The notes under the pieces were generated by a model, which saw only the letters and a list, made by a program, of their open reading frames with translations, was not told where the DNA came from and ran no database searches. A stretch of DNA of 64,000 bases from Caryophanales bacterium UBA6768 (GTDB lineage Bacteria; Bacillota; Bacilli; Bacillales_D; Amphibacillaceae): positions 6,742-70,741 of the forward strand of contig DKGO01000030.1 of NCBI GenBank assembly GCA_002453315.1, in the 5' to 3' direction. The position numbers were made by a program, and so were the translations under genes. Of the stretch, positions 44,400 to 54,138 are shown piece after piece (position 1 is the stretch's first letter; each line of letters opens with the position of its first letter).

Positions 44400-44795
44400 A
44401 TGTCTGAACCACAACTAGTCTATTCTAGCAAAATAAATAAGATTAGAGGATTTGCTCTAATTTTAATCTTTATTGGCATCATCGTTATGTATGGGGGGAT
44501 TTTGACTAAAAATATTCCATGGCTTATGTTTACCTTTTACTTTATTGGCGTTTTATTTATTATTTTTAGCACAGTCGTATATTTTTGGATCGGTTTACTA
44601 TCTACTCGGGCAATTCCGATTATTTGCCCTTCATGTGAAAAACCAACAAAAATGCTTGGAAAAGTCGATGCATGTATGCATTGTAAACAACCTTTAACAC
44701 TTGATAAATCGCTCGAAGGTAAAGAATTTGATGAAAAATATAATACTCGAAAATATCGTAAGCAACTAAAAAAAGAACAACATAATAATGATTAA
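44400..44795 (+). CDS. ygzB: YgzB family membrane protein (UPF0295)
   Basis: The 131-residue protein has two membrane helices (about 17-38 and 45-68), the [15 protein letters not shown] segment and a C-terminal zinc ribbon, [20 protein letters not shown]. This is the YgzB pattern. In B. subtilis ygzB neighbours perR, as it does here at two genes' distance. Role unknown. AAGGAGG lies 8 bases before the ATG at 44400. Confidence 0.9.
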   Translation: MSEPQLVYSSKINKIRGFALILIFIGIIVMYGGILTKNIPWLMFTFYFIGVLFIIFSTVVYFWIGLLSTRAIPIICPSCEKPTKMLGKVDACMHCKQPLTLDKSLEGKEFDEKYNTRKYRKQLKKEQHNND

Positions 44796-44809
44796 TAAGG
44801 ATGTCGTCG

Positions 44810-46552
44810 ATGAAAACGAATGATTATGAATACTTTTTACAATTTGATTTTAAGGTGGATAATGTATTTTCGCCAATTCAATTTATAAATCCGATTGACA
44901 TTATTTCAACATATCATCTAGATGAAGTGAATGATTGCTTACTCAAAATAAACCAGGCGGTTAATGATGGAAAATATGTTGCTGGCTATATTGGATATGA
45001 GGCTGCATACGCTTTTTTTCATACACAAAAGCATGATTTAAATCTATCTATGCCACTTCTTTGGTTTGGTGTATTTCATTCTCCTGTAACATTTAATCAA
45101 CCAAATAGTTTGCCTTTTACAAACGGTCCCTGGAAAATAACTCAATCTAAAAACAATTATATGAAAAATTTTCACACCATAATGGAGGAATTGCATCATG
45201 GTGTATTTGATCAAGTTAATTACACCGTACCTTTCCATACACCCTTTCACGGGGATTCATTTTCATATTATGAACAATTAAAGCTTGCACAACAATCAAA
45301 ATTCAATGCCTTTTTAAAAATTGGTGACTATGATGTGTTATCCATTTCCCCTGAATTATTTTTTTATATGAATGATAATGAAATAACTGTTAAACCAATG
45401 AAAGGAACCATTCATCGGGGGAAAACTTATGAACAAGACCGGACCCTTAAAAAATGGTTGCAAAATTCCGAAAAAAATAAACGAGAAAATGAATTGTCAA
45501 CTCAATTAATGAAAAGTGAATTAGAGGATATTACTGAACTAAAGAGTATTTCTTTCGTTAAAAAATATGAAATAGAACAATATCCAACCGTCTACCAAAT
45601 GACTTCAACAATAAAAGGCGAAGTGTCACCAAATGTAACAGTTACAGACATATTGAAACATTTATTTCCTAGTGTTTCTATTAGTGGTACTCCAAAATCC
45701 ACGGCTATTGATTTTATTGCAAAAATTGAAACTGAGGCCCGTAATGTATATTGTGGAGCAATTGGTTATATCACCCCAAATAATCAAGCAATATTTAATG
45801 TGCCAATACGGACGGTGATGATTAATAAAAAGGAAAATCTTGCGAAATACCACGCTGGTGGTGCCATTACAGTAAATTCAAATGGCGAAGAAGAATACGA
45901 GGAAATGTTGGCAAAAACTAAAATACTTCACGCTTATTTTGAACATTTTCAATTGCTTGAAACTATCGGCCTCCACGATGGTCAGTTTTCAGTTTTAGAG
46001 TTACATTTAAAAAGAGTGGCACAATCGGCAAGCTATTTTAATTTTAAACTACCACTGCAAACAATTAAGTCTCAGTTATTAAAATTAACCAAAACTCATC
46101 AAAAAGGAAGTTGGAAAGTCCGTCTGTTGGTAGAAAGTACTGGAAAGTTTTCGATAGATACATCACCGGTTGAAAAAAATAATTCGACTAAAATCACATT
46201 AGCTGAAAAACCGATTAATAAAGATAATTATTTTCTATACCATAAAACGACAAACCGCAAAGTTTATGAGGAGCATGTTGTTGAGAATCCCGCCATATTA
46301 GATGTGTTGTTATGGAATGAAAATGAGGAAATCACAGAATTTACAATTGGAAATGTGGTTGTCGAAATGAATGGGGAACTTTTTACCCCTCCTGTTAAAT
46401 GTGGATTACTACCGGGTACATACCGTGATAAATTATTACGAGAAGGAACAATTAAAGAAAAGATTATCCTTAAAAAAGATTTAACTAACCGGTCAAAAAT
46501 TTGGCTAATCAATAGTGTCCGGCATTGGGTTGAAGTCACTTTACATCATTAA
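44810..46552 (+). CDS. Aminodeoxychorismate synthase/lyase fusion (PabB-PabC)
   Basis: The 580-residue protein is a fusion. The N-terminal two thirds is a chorismate-binding PabB-like domain (ISPELFFYMNDNEITVKPMK, GTIHRG, SVSISGTPKSTAIDFIAKIE, GAITVNSNGEEEYEEMLAK). The C-terminal third is a class IV PLP aminotransferase (lyase) domain with the PLP Lys in YHKTTNRKVYEE and GLLPGTYRDKLL. It makes p-aminobenzoate for folate; the glutamine amidotransferase partner is encoded elsewhere. AAGGA lies 8 bases before the ATG at 44810; the ATG at 44801 overlaps it. Confidence 0.9.
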   Translation: MKTNDYEYFLQFDFKVDNVFSPIQFINPIDIISTYHLDEVNDCLLKINQAVNDGKYVAGYIGYEAAYAFFHTQKHDLNLSMPLLWFGVFHSPVTFNQPNSLPFTNGPWKITQSKNNYMKNFHTIMEELHHGVFDQVNYTVPFHTPFHGDSFSYYEQLKLAQQSKFNAFLKIGDYDVLSISPELFFYMNDNEITVKPMKGTIHRGKTYEQDRTLKKWLQNSEKNKRENELSTQLMKSELEDITELKSISFVKKYEIEQYPTVYQMTSTIKGEVSPNVTVTDILKHLFPSVSISGTPKSTAIDFIAKIETEARNVYCGAIGYITPNNQAIFNVPIRTVMINKKENLAKYHAGGAITVNSNGEEEYEEMLAKTKILHAYFEHFQLLETIGLHDGQFSVLELHLKRVAQSASYFNFKLPLQTIKSQLLKLTKTHQKGSWKVRLLVESTGKFSIDTSPVEKNNSTKITLAEKPINKDNYFLYHKTTNRKVYEEHVVENPAILDVLLWNENEEITEFTIGNVVVEMNGELFTPPVKCGLLPGTYRDKLLREGTIKEKIILKKDLTNRSKIWLINSVRHWVEVTLHH

Positions 46553-46574
46553 GAGGGTAAAAATTACATTAACC

Positions 46575-46604
46575 TTAACCCTTAGGCCCTTGGGTTAAAT
46601 TTTT
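46575..46604 (+). terminator. Terminator of the pab fusion gene
   Basis: TTAACCC pairs with GGGTTAA around CTTAGGCCCT-like loop sequence and is followed by ATTTTT. Confidence 0.6.
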
Positions 46605-46619
46605 CATGATTTGACGACA

Positions 46620-46656
46620 AAAATAAAAACCGTTTCTCACAATAATGAAGAAACGG
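46620..46656 (-). terminator. Terminator of perR
   Basis: CCGTTTCT pairs with AGAAACGG, and on the minus strand TTTTTATTTTT follows. It lies 10 bases after the perR stop. Confidence 0.85.
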
Positions 46657-46665
46657 ATGGTTGTA

Positions 46666-47103
46666 TTATTGAACTTTTGCAAGTGAGCATTGATCACATT
46701 GTCCATAAAGTTCCATACGATGGTGACTTATCGTAAAACCACTTACCTTTTCAGCGAGTGACTCAATCTCGTCTAAAGTAGGATAATGAAAATCGACCAT
46801 TTTTCCACAATCCTCACAAATAATGTGATAATGATCGTGCATGTTACTATCAAATCTACTTGAATCGTCCCCGTATGTTAACTCACGAACTAGACCAACT
46901 TCCCGTAAAATTCTTAAGTTGTTATATACTGTTGCAACACTCATATTTGGAAACTTCTTTTCCAATGCCTTATATATATCATCAGCCGTTGGATGTTCCA
47001 ACGAAGTTAACAAATATTCTAGAACAGCATGACGTTGAGGTGTAATTCTTATACCAGATTGTTTTAAAGTATCAACTGCATTTTGCAATTTATTATCTGT
47101 CAT
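46666..47103 (-). CDS. perR: Peroxide stress regulator PerR
   Basis: From ATG 47103 the protein has 145 residues, the same length as B. subtilis PerR. It keeps every functional residue: His37, Asp85, His91, His93 and Asp104 for the sensing metal, and Cys96, Cys99, Cys136 and Cys139 for structural zinc. PerR represses peroxide-defence genes until oxidation of His37 or His91 releases it. GAGGGG is 9 bases before this ATG but only 3 before the ATG at 47109. A PerR-like box lies upstream, suggesting autoregulation. Confidence 0.95.
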   Translation of the reverse strand: MTDNKLQNAVDTLKQSGIRITPQRHAVLEYLLTSLEHPTADDIYKALEKKFPNMSVATVYNNLRILREVGLVRELTYGDDSSRFDSNMHDHYHIICEDCGKMVDFHYPTLDEIESLAEKVSGFTISHHRMELYGQCDQCSLAKVQ

Positions 47104-47151
47104 CGTCATGCACCCCTCTTTCGGCATTATTTTATCATCTACATTATTAGA

Positions 47152-47166
47152 TAATAATTGTTATTA
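47152..47166. promoter_or_regulatory. Candidate PerR box upstream of perR
   Basis: TAATAATTGTTATTA is a near-perfect 7-1-7 palindrome and matches the PerR box TTATAATNATTATAA in 11 of 14 bases. It lies about 50 bases before the perR start. AT-rich palindromes are common in this DNA, so the call is moderate. Confidence 0.45.
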
Positions 47167-47260
47167 ATAGTTTACCTTCTATGATAGGTAAAAGTCAATT
47201 TAAACAAGCAATCCCCATTCATTGTAGATTATTATTTCAGGATATTATTACTGGGCTATT

Positions 47261-47821
47261 TTAATCCTCATCTACTTGTAACGGAATTTCTGTTCCTTGT
47301 AGTTCCTTATTTACATAACGAGCAGCAACAAATAGGTAATCTGATAAACGATTTAAGTATGCAATAGCTAATTGATGACGTGAGTTATCCTCTATACTAA
47401 CAGCCATTCTTTCCGCCCTTCTAACAACCGTTCTTGCCAAATGTAAAGTACTTGAAGCAATATGGCCTGAAGGCAAAATAAAATTTCTTAATGGAGGTAA
47501 TTCTGGGCTCCATTCGTCTATTTGTTTCTCTAATTCTTCAACATGAGAAGATTTTAATTTCCAAGCTACTTCTCTTTCACTTGGAGTCGATAACTCTGCC
47601 CCAACATGAAACAAAATCGTTTGCACACGGTATAACTTTTGCAAAAATGCTTCCTTTTTATCCCATTCAACATCTAATAAATGACTTAGTGCAACACCAA
47701 TTGTTGAGTTTGCCTCATCACACGTTCCATAGGCATCTACTCTTGGATCATTTTTTGCCACCCGTTTTCCATAAACTAATGATGTCGTTCCTTTGTCGCC
47801 AGAACGAGTATATATTCTCAT
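47261..47821 (-). CDS. yvqK: PduO-type ATP:cob(I)alamin adenosyltransferase
   Basis: The 186-residue protein starts MRIYTRSGDKGTTSLVYGKR and has VDAYGTCDEANSTIG and the ATP-binding RTVVRRAERM. It transfers the adenosyl group of ATP to cobalamin. No B12-dependent enzyme lies in the window. GGAGTG precedes the ATG at 47821 by 6 bases, and bcp is only 14 bases upstream, so the two are probably co-transcribed. Confidence 0.92.
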   Translation of the reverse strand: MRIYTRSGDKGTTSLVYGKRVAKNDPRVDAYGTCDEANSTIGVALSHLLDVEWDKKEAFLQKLYRVQTILFHVGAELSTPSEREVAWKLKSSHVEELEKQIDEWSPELPPLRNFILPSGHIASSTLHLARTVVRRAERMAVSIEDNSRHQLAIAYLNRLSDYLFVAARYVNKELQGTEIPLQVDED

Positions 47822-47835
47822 CAAATCACTCCATG

Positions 47836-48306
47836 TTAAGATAAATTTTCCTTGACAAACCTTAATGTATCCTCTATATGACCCTTCACTTTTACTTTAC
47901 GATATTCTTTCCGAATGATACCTTCTTTATCAATAACAAATGTGGAACGTTCTACACCATAAAATTCTTTCCCGAACATTTTCTTCAATTTCCAAACACC
48001 ATAACGTTTGGAAACTTCATGATTAACGTCAGATAATAAAGGAAAAGGGAGATCGTGTTTTTCGATGAACTTCGTATGTTTTTCAATCGGATCGGGACTA
48101 ACCCCTAATATAACAGTATTTACATCTTTAAATTGATCATATTGATCCCGAAAATCGCACGCTTGCGTCGTACAACCAGGCGTCATATCTTTTGGATAAA
48201 AATATAAAATAATATTTTTACCAGCATAAGTTGATAGACTAACTTCTTCTCCTAATTCATTTTCCAATGTAAAATCAGGTGCTTGATGCCCTACTTCAAC
48301 AGACAT
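47836..48306 (-). CDS. bcp: Thiol peroxidase Bcp (peroxiredoxin Q)
   Basis: The 156-residue protein has the AhpC/TSA fold with VGHQAPDFTLENELG and the Cys pair of atypical 2-Cys PrxQ, Cys45 and Cys50 (TPGCTTQAC). It reduces peroxides with thioredoxin. It is near perR as in B. subtilis (ygaF). GGAGG lies 6 bases before the ATG at 48306; the ATG at 48312 overlaps it. Confidence 0.94.
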   Translation of the reverse strand: MSVEVGHQAPDFTLENELGEEVSLSTYAGKNIILYFYPKDMTPGCTTQACDFRDQYDQFKDVNTVILGVSPDPIEKHTKFIEKHDLPFPLLSDVNHEVSKRYGVWKLKKMFGKEFYGVERSTFVIDKEGIIRKEYRKVKVKGHIEDTLRFVKENLS

Positions 48307-48376
48307 TGACATCCTCCTATTTGATTTACTAACTTAAATATACCATATGTCATGTGCCTTACCGAAATATTTCGTT

Positions 48377-48808
48377 TTAATGATTCCGTTTCTGTTCAAA
48401 ATTTAAATAGACTAATTTAAGGACAAAGGAAGTTGGTAAGATAAATCCAATTAATGCTTGGATTATCGCGACAAATCGTCCAATCCCTATTGGTGTTACA
48501 TCCCCATACCCAATCGTTAAAATTGTCACCCCACTAAAGTATATGCAAGTAAATAAATGATTCATTAAATTGTCTTTACTATGTTTTATTCCATCAACAA
48601 TCGTTAACTCATAAAAAGATAAAAGAAAGTAAATTAATCCAAATCCAATAATAACAATACAATATATAAGGATTAACGTATAAAATATGTGAAATGAAAT
48701 ACTGTGCCTATATCCTGTTGCTTTTTTTGTATGTTCATTAAAAATGATGAATTGGATGACACTCGTAAACACGACACCAAATATTAACATAATCAACATC
48801 ATTTCCAT
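48377..48808 (-). CDS. Small two-pore-helix potassium channel (Ion_trans_2)
   Basis: The 143-residue protein has about four hydrophobic segments and one pore loop with the K+ selectivity filter TIGYGD (GVTILTIGYGDVTPIG). There is no RCK or other ligand-binding domain. Tetramers would form a K+ channel, useful in osmotic adjustment. The gene is monocistronic with a modest GGGAT ribosome site. Confidence 0.85.
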   Translation of the reverse strand: MEMMLIMLIFGVVFTSVIQFIIFNEHTKKATGYRHSISFHIFYTLILIYCIVIIGFGLIYFLLSFYELTIVDGIKHSKDNLMNHLFTCIYFSGVTILTIGYGDVTPIGIGRFVAIIQALIGFILPTSFVLKLVYLNFEQKRNH

Positions 48809-49024
48809 TTTATCCCGACCAATCTACGTTTACTAATGTATATGTAGTTTATTTTTATAATAAACCTATACCTTCTAGACAATTTACTTGTTTATGACAG
48901 GTAAAAGATATTGCAATTGATTTGATGTTCCTTTTTCGTGTATCTGATTCGTGAATTTTAATGATGAGAATGATAAGATAAATAAGATAATGACAATGAA
49001 TAACTAACTCAAAGGGGTATAATA

Positions 49025-49705
49025 ATGAGGATTTTAATTGTCGAAGATGACCATTCAATTGCTTTAGGTTTGGAATACTCCCTTCAAGCGGAAGGCTATC
49101 AGACGGTCATTTGCAAAGATGTTGCATCTGCGAATAAAATAATCAAAAATGAATTAAATACAATTGATTTATGTTTAATCGATTTGTCCCTACCTGATGG
49201 AAGTGGCTATGAGATATGTCGGATTGTTAAAGAACATAGTGATGTGCCAGTCATTTTTCTAACGGCCCTTGATGATGAGGTAAATGTCGTGATGGGACTA
49301 GATATGGGAGCTGATGATTATGTAACAAAACCGTTTCGGATTCGCGAACTTATCTCCCGTATCAATTCCGTTCTTAGACGGTATCATAAACAGCAAACAC
49401 AAACAACGGTTTTTTTAGGTAATGTCCATGTCAATCCCCAAACCGGTAAAGTATATAAATTGGGATCTGAAATAGATTTAACCGCTTTAGAATATCGTCT
49501 GCTACTTACACTAATCAATCACCGTGGACAAATACTTTCCCGTAACCAGCTACTTGAACAAATTTGGGATGTGGCTGGTGATTTTGTTAATGACAATACA
49601 CTAACTGTTTATATTAAAAGACTACGGAAAAAATTAGAGGACAAGCCACAAAAACCTAAAATTATTGAGACTGTACGTGGTCGTGGCTATAGAATTGGTG
49701 AATAA
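49025..49705 (+). CDS. OmpR-family response regulator
   Basis: The 226-residue protein has a receiver domain with Asp53 (LIDLSLPDGSG) and a winged-helix DNA-binding domain (TALEYRLLLTLINHRGQILS, TVYIKRLRKKLED). AAGGGG precedes the ATG. It is followed at once by its kinase gene and then an ABC exporter, the usual set for cell-envelope stress or peptide resistance. Three direct repeats before the exporter gene are its likely target. Confidence 0.94.
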   Translation: MRILIVEDDHSIALGLEYSLQAEGYQTVICKDVASANKIIKNELNTIDLCLIDLSLPDGSGYEICRIVKEHSDVPVIFLTALDDEVNVVMGLDMGADDYVTKPFRIRELISRINSVLRRYHKQQTQTTVFLGNVHVNPQTGKVYKLGSEIDLTALEYRLLLTLINHRGQILSRNQLLEQIWDVAGDFVNDNTLTVYIKRLRKKLEDKPQKPKIIETVRGRGYRIGE

Positions 49706-49706
49706 G

Positions 49707-50711
49707 ATGTGGCAACATAAAGAGTTTATTCATTTAATTTGCATTATAGTGTTCATTTCTGTTCTAGGAATTATTACCGGCTACTATATCTCACCAATAG
49801 CGGCACTATTAATTGCCATCACTACTTCATTAATTATTTTTATCACATTATATTATACTAAAAAACGTTACTCAGAGATTAAACGTTTATCCCACTATTT
49901 GCGACAAATCAGTAGTGGTGATGATTCGTTAGATATTCGTGACAACCATGAGGGAGAACTGAGTATTTTAAAAAGTGAGATTTATAAAGTGACGACAATG
50001 TTAGCTGAACAAAGGTCGTTATTACAAAAGGACAAAATTCATTTAACAAATGCCATATCAGATATTTCCCATCAATTAAAAACACCACTCACCTCGATGT
50101 CAATGATGGTTGAATTACTTCAATCAAGTACACTTCCTATGAAAAAAAGGATGGAATTCACAAAAACAATTCGTACGCAATTGGAACGAATTGAGTGGCT
50201 AGTATCTGCCCTTTTAAAACTGTCAAAAATTGATGCTGGTACAGCACAATTTCAGCGTGAAGCGATTTTAGTGAGAGACTTGGTCGATAAGGCGATAGAA
50301 ACGGTTTTAATACCACTAGATATAAAAGAGCAAAAAGTAATTATCGATGGGGACCCACAAGCAATTGTTCATGCGGATATAAATTGGACAAGTGAAGCGT
50401 TGATCAATATTTTTCGGAATGCTGTATCACATACCCCTGAATTAGGTGAATTACATATTAAATTTTCACAAAATCCCCTATTTACTGAAATCATGATCCG
50501 AGATAGTGGACCGGGAATCCCTAAAGAGGACCTCCCACATATTTTCAAACGATTTTATCGTGGGAAATATGCAGCAAAAGATAGTGTTGGTATTGGCCTT
50601 GCTATGGCATACAGTATTATTAAGAAACAGGATGGTGATATCAATGTCACCAGTTCTCAGAAAGAAGGCACGATATTTACATTGAAATTTTATCACTTAA
50701 AATCCTCCTGA
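49707..50711 (+). CDS. Intramembrane-sensing histidine kinase
   Basis: The 334-residue kinase has two closely spaced membrane helices (about 8-27 and 31-50) with almost no extracellular loop. They are followed by a linker, a HisKA domain with phospho-His122 (ISDISHQLKTPLTSM) and a HATPase domain (GPGIPKEDLPHIFKRFYRG, VGIGLAMAYSI). Kinases of this shape usually sense through an ABC transporter. The ATG at 49707 follows the regulator stop by one base; a longer frame from 49665 overlaps the regulator and is rejected. Confidence 0.92.
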   Translation: MWQHKEFIHLICIIVFISVLGIITGYYISPIAALLIAITTSLIIFITLYYTKKRYSEIKRLSHYLRQISSGDDSLDIRDNHEGELSILKSEIYKVTTMLAEQRSLLQKDKIHLTNAISDISHQLKTPLTSMSMMVELLQSSTLPMKKRMEFTKTIRTQLERIEWLVSALLKLSKIDAGTAQFQREAILVRDLVDKAIETVLIPLDIKEQKVIIDGDPQAIVHADINWTSEALINIFRNAVSHTPELGELHIKFSQNPLFTEIMIRDSGPGIPKEDLPHIFKRFYRGKYAAKDSVGIGLAMAYSIIKKQDGDINVTSSQKEGTIFTLKFYHLKSS

Positions 50712-50722
50712 GTGACTAAATT

Positions 50723-50765
50723 GTCATATTAGAGTCACTCCACAGTCATGTCAGCACATTATACT
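50723..50765 (+). promoter_or_regulatory. Response-regulator direct repeats and promoter of the exporter genes
   Basis: GTCAT (50723), GTCAC (50734) and GTCAT (50745) recur at exact 11-bp steps, and TATACT at 50760-50765 serves as -10. The repeats occupy the -35 region, as in promoters activated by OmpR/PhoB-type regulators. The expected start is about 23 bases before the GTG. Confidence 0.6.
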
Positions 50766-50794
50766 GAGAGCAACGATTTATAGGAGGTCATTAT

Positions 50795-51478
50795 GTGGAA
50801 ATTTTAAAAGTAGACAATTTAACAAAAGTATATGGTAAAGGGAATACTGCTGTTAAGGCATTGGATAATGTGTCGTTCTCTGTGAATAAAGGGGAGTTTG
50901 TCGCCATTGTTGGCGCATCTGGTTCAGGAAAATCAACATTGCTCCATATGATTGGTGGTGTTGATCGTCCAACAACAGGAAAGGTATTTGTCGATGGAAC
51001 GGATATCTATGAACTAAATGAAACGAACTTAGCGATTTTTCGTAGACGACATATCGGACTTATTTATCAATTTTACAACTTAATTCCTGTCTTATCGGTA
51101 GAAGAAAATATCACATTGCCTTTGTTGCTGGATGGCCACCAGGTAGATGACAAACAATTTAAGGAAGTCATTACTAAACTTGGCTTGACTGAACGAATCG
51201 GATACTTGCCGAACCAATTATCAGGTGGTCAACAACAACGTGTGTCAATTGGACGTGCTCTCATTAACAATCCGGCACTAATGCTTGCTGATGAACCTAC
51301 CGGTAATCTTGACAGTAAAAATGGAGAAGAAATTGTTGAGCTAATGAAAATGTTCAACAAAACGTACAATCAAACGTTAATTATGATTACCCATGACGAA
51401 AGAATTGCCTTACAAGCGGATAGAATGATCACCATTCAAGACGGTAAGGTAGAAAGTGATGAGGTAATCCGTCCATGA
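50795..51478 (+). CDS. ABC exporter ATP-binding protein (MacB/BceA type)
   Basis: The 227-residue ATPase has Walker A GASGSGKST, LSGGQQQR and Walker B LMLADEPTGNLD. It starts at GTG 50795, 7 bases after TAGGAGGT; the nearby ATG at 50793 leads to a stop after four codons. Its stop overlaps the permease start by 4 bases (ATGA). With the permease it forms a mechanotransmission-type transporter. Confidence 0.94.
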   Translation: MEILKVDNLTKVYGKGNTAVKALDNVSFSVNKGEFVAIVGASGSGKSTLLHMIGGVDRPTTGKVFVDGTDIYELNETNLAIFRRRHIGLIYQFYNLIPVLSVEENITLPLLLDGHQVDDKQFKEVITKLGLTERIGYLPNQLSGGQQQRVSIGRALINNPALMLADEPTGNLDSKNGEEIVELMKMFNKTYNQTLIMITHDERIALQADRMITIQDGKVESDEVIRP

Positions 51479-54051
51479 ATATCATGAATAAATTAACACT
51501 TAGAATACTTAAAGAAAACAAACGGCGTACAATGGTCACCATTATTGGGGTCATTATTTCAGTCGCCATGTTAACGGCTGTTTCTACGATTGCTGTCTCG
51601 TTTATTGATTTATCTAAAAGACAAGAAATAGCAGACTCTGGTGAATGGCATGCCTTATATGAAAATGTCGTTCCGAAACAGATAGAAGAATTGAAGGATG
51701 ATGACAGCACAAAAGAAGTTATCCTTTCTAGTGATATAGGTTATGCCATGTTGGAAGATGGTGCAAATGAATATAAGCCATATGTTTTTTTAAAAGCCTA
51801 TGATGAGAAGGGTTTTGAACACTTCCCAGTCAACTTGCAAGAAGGTAGATTTCCAAAGAATAATCAGGAAATAGTGATTTCTAAAGCAATTGAGAGTAAT
51901 GGAAATGTATCGTGGAAAATTGGTGATAAGGTAAACTTAGGTCTTGGCCACCGGATTCCAAATGATCGAGCTTTAGAGGAAACTTTGAATCAAAGTTATT
52001 CATTGCAAGTATCATATGAAGATGGAACAATCATAGAAGAATTAATAATAGAAAATGAAAAGACTTTTACGATTGTCGGTGTGATGGAACGGCCAACATG
52101 GGAACCATTACAAGCACCTGGATATACAATTTTAACCAATTTAGACGGTTCCCATTTGTCAACAAATGCTACAATTAATGCTTCTGTTATTTGGAACAAA
52201 GTGAATAACAAACAAGTAAAGCATGCGAAAGAGTTAGGGACTAAATTCGGCACTAGTGAACCAACATTAAATAAAGGTTTATTACGATATTATGGGATTT
52301 TCGGTGATACGATGAAAATGACTTTGTATTCTTTAGTCGCAATCATCATGACCGTCATCATTGTTGGTTCAGTTTCCCTTATTTATAATGCATTTGCCAT
52401 TTCTGTTTCCGAACGATCACGTTATCTTGGTATGCTAGCAAGTGTTGGTGCCACTCGCGAACAAAAACGTCGCTCGGTATTTTTTGAAGGGGCTGTTATT
52501 GGGGCGGTTAGTATTCCACTTGGTCTAATAGCCGGAATTGGCGGAATAGCTGTAACCTTTATTTTCCTGAACAATATGATTGGGGATGCCTTAGGAGTAA
52601 CGGAAAAACTAGTTGTAGTTGTCACTCCCATGTCAATCATTGTTGCTTGTTTCGTATCAATTTTAACCATTTTTATTTCTACTTACCTACCAGCAAGACG
52701 TGCGTCAAAAATTACTGCTATCGATGCCATTAGACAGACAGAAGATATCAAATTAACACGTAAAAAAATAAAAACAAATCGCCTAATTAGAAAACTGTTT
52801 GGCATTGAAGCTGAATTTGGCTTAAAAAACTTAAAAAGAAATAAAAAACGCTATCAAATTACTGTTTTTTCACTCGTTATTAGTATTGTTTTATTTTTAT
52901 CTGTGTCATATTTTACATTCAGTATAAAACAATCAGTTAATCTAACGCAGGATGGACAAAATTATGATATAGAGATATACAAAGGAAATCAAACAAACGA
53001 ACAATGGGAACGGCTCATCACTAAAGTTAGTGAATTAGATGAAATTACTGAGTTAAGTGTGAGCTATTACGGTAACTATCAAACTAAAGTCGATGGGGAA
53101 GATGTCCCTGAATTAGCAAGGGATACGGCTATAATTGAAGATGGTAAAGTAATTAATTCATTATCAATCATCAGTTTAGATGATGAAAGTTTAAAAAAAT
53201 ATGGTGAACAGGCAAATATTGAGATAGATACTTTACTAAATAAACATGTAATTAACGGTATTCTGATTAATGAGGTAACTTATTACAACAAAAATAATAA
53301 GTATGTACGTGATAAAGCATTGTTAAAATCAGTTGGTGAATCAATTGACATTTATGGTTTTAATGAAGAAACTTTTGAAACACCTTTTATAGATAAACTA
53401 AATATAGCTCATATAACGACAGAGCGACCAGTGGGAGTTCATAAGGCTAATGAAGGGGAAGTAATTTTCATTGTTTCTGAACAAACACTGAAGCAAATAA
53501 ATGACGGGGAAAATAGTCATGGAAGATTATACTTAACAAGTTCAGACCCACTAAAAACCGATGAAGATATTAATGAAATACATGAGGTTGCAGTAGACAT
53601 GTTTAACTCCTATATGGCCCGACAGTCAGATCAACAATTGTTATTAATTATCTCTGTTTTCACCTATGGTTTTATTGCTTTAATTACTGCCATTTCAATT
53701 GCAAATATTTTTAACACGATTTCTACAAGTATTTCATTACGGAAACGAGAATTTGCTATGCTTAAATCAATCGGGATGACACCAGGTGGCTTTAATAAAA
53801 TGCTCAACTATGAAAGTATTTTTTATGGAATTAAATCATTACTTTATGGCCTCCCAATCAGTATTGGTATCATGTATTTGATGCATATTGCCTTGGAAAA
53901 TAGTTTTCTGTTTGATTTTACATTACCGTGGTTTCATATTATTTTCGTCATTGTTGCCATCTTTATGATTGTTGGTTCTGCCATGCTTTACTCTAGTAGT
54001 AAAGTGAAAAAGGAAAATATTATTGATACATTAAAACAGGAAAATATTTAA
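51475..54051 (+). CDS. Two-module FtsX-like ABC exporter permease
   Basis: The 858-residue protein has two FtsX-type modules. The first has helices at about 18-40 and 280-420, with SVSERSRYLGMLASVGATREQ-like text. The second starts near residue 455 (FGLKNLKRNKKRYQI) and ends with helices at about 720-850 (SLRKREFAMLKSIGMTPGGF). Large extracellular domains lie between helices 1 and 2 of each module. It is longer than BceB and has a different topology. With the adjacent kinase and regulator it probably detects and counters an envelope-acting compound; the compound is unknown. Confidence 0.9.
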   Translation: MNIMNKLTLRILKENKRRTMVTIIGVIISVAMLTAVSTIAVSFIDLSKRQEIADSGEWHALYENVVPKQIEELKDDDSTKEVILSSDIGYAMLEDGANEYKPYVFLKAYDEKGFEHFPVNLQEGRFPKNNQEIVISKAIESNGNVSWKIGDKVNLGLGHRIPNDRALEETLNQSYSLQVSYEDGTIIEELIIENEKTFTIVGVMERPTWEPLQAPGYTILTNLDGSHLSTNATINASVIWNKVNNKQVKHAKELGTKFGTSEPTLNKGLLRYYGIFGDTMKMTLYSLVAIIMTVIIVGSVSLIYNAFAISVSERSRYLGMLASVGATREQKRRSVFFEGAVIGAVSIPLGLIAGIGGIAVTFIFLNNMIGDALGVTEKLVVVVTPMSIIVACFVSILTIFISTYLPARRASKITAIDAIRQTEDIKLTRKKIKTNRLIRKLFGIEAEFGLKNLKRNKKRYQITVFSLVISIVLFLSVSYFTFSIKQSVNLTQDGQNYDIEIYKGNQTNEQWERLITKVSELDEITELSVSYYGNYQTKVDGEDVPELARDTAIIEDGKVINSLSIISLDDESLKKYGEQANIEIDTLLNKHVINGILINEVTYYNKNNKYVRDKALLKSVGESIDIYGFNEETFETPFIDKLNIAHITTERPVGVHKANEGEVIFIVSEQTLKQINDGENSHGRLYLTSSDPLKTDEDINEIHEVAVDMFNSYMARQSDQQLLLIISVFTYGFIALITAISIANIFNTISTSISLRKREFAMLKSIGMTPGGFNKMLNYESIFYGIKSLLYGLPISIGIMYLMHIALENSFLFDFTLPWFHIIFVIVAIFMIVGSAMLYSSSKVKKENIIDTLKQENI

Positions 54052-54138
54052 ATTGACACTCATCTTGAAGATTATATTCTATATTTAAAGTTTTGAAAAT
54101 TCGCGCCGTAAATTTATTAGTTTTGTTGAAATTTTGAA

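Noticed and set aside
47143..47158. ATTATTA-N2-TAATAAT palindrome upstream of perR
   Set aside because: Its 7-2-7 spacing does not fit the 7-1-7 PerR/Fur box; the overlapping 47152-47166 site fits better.
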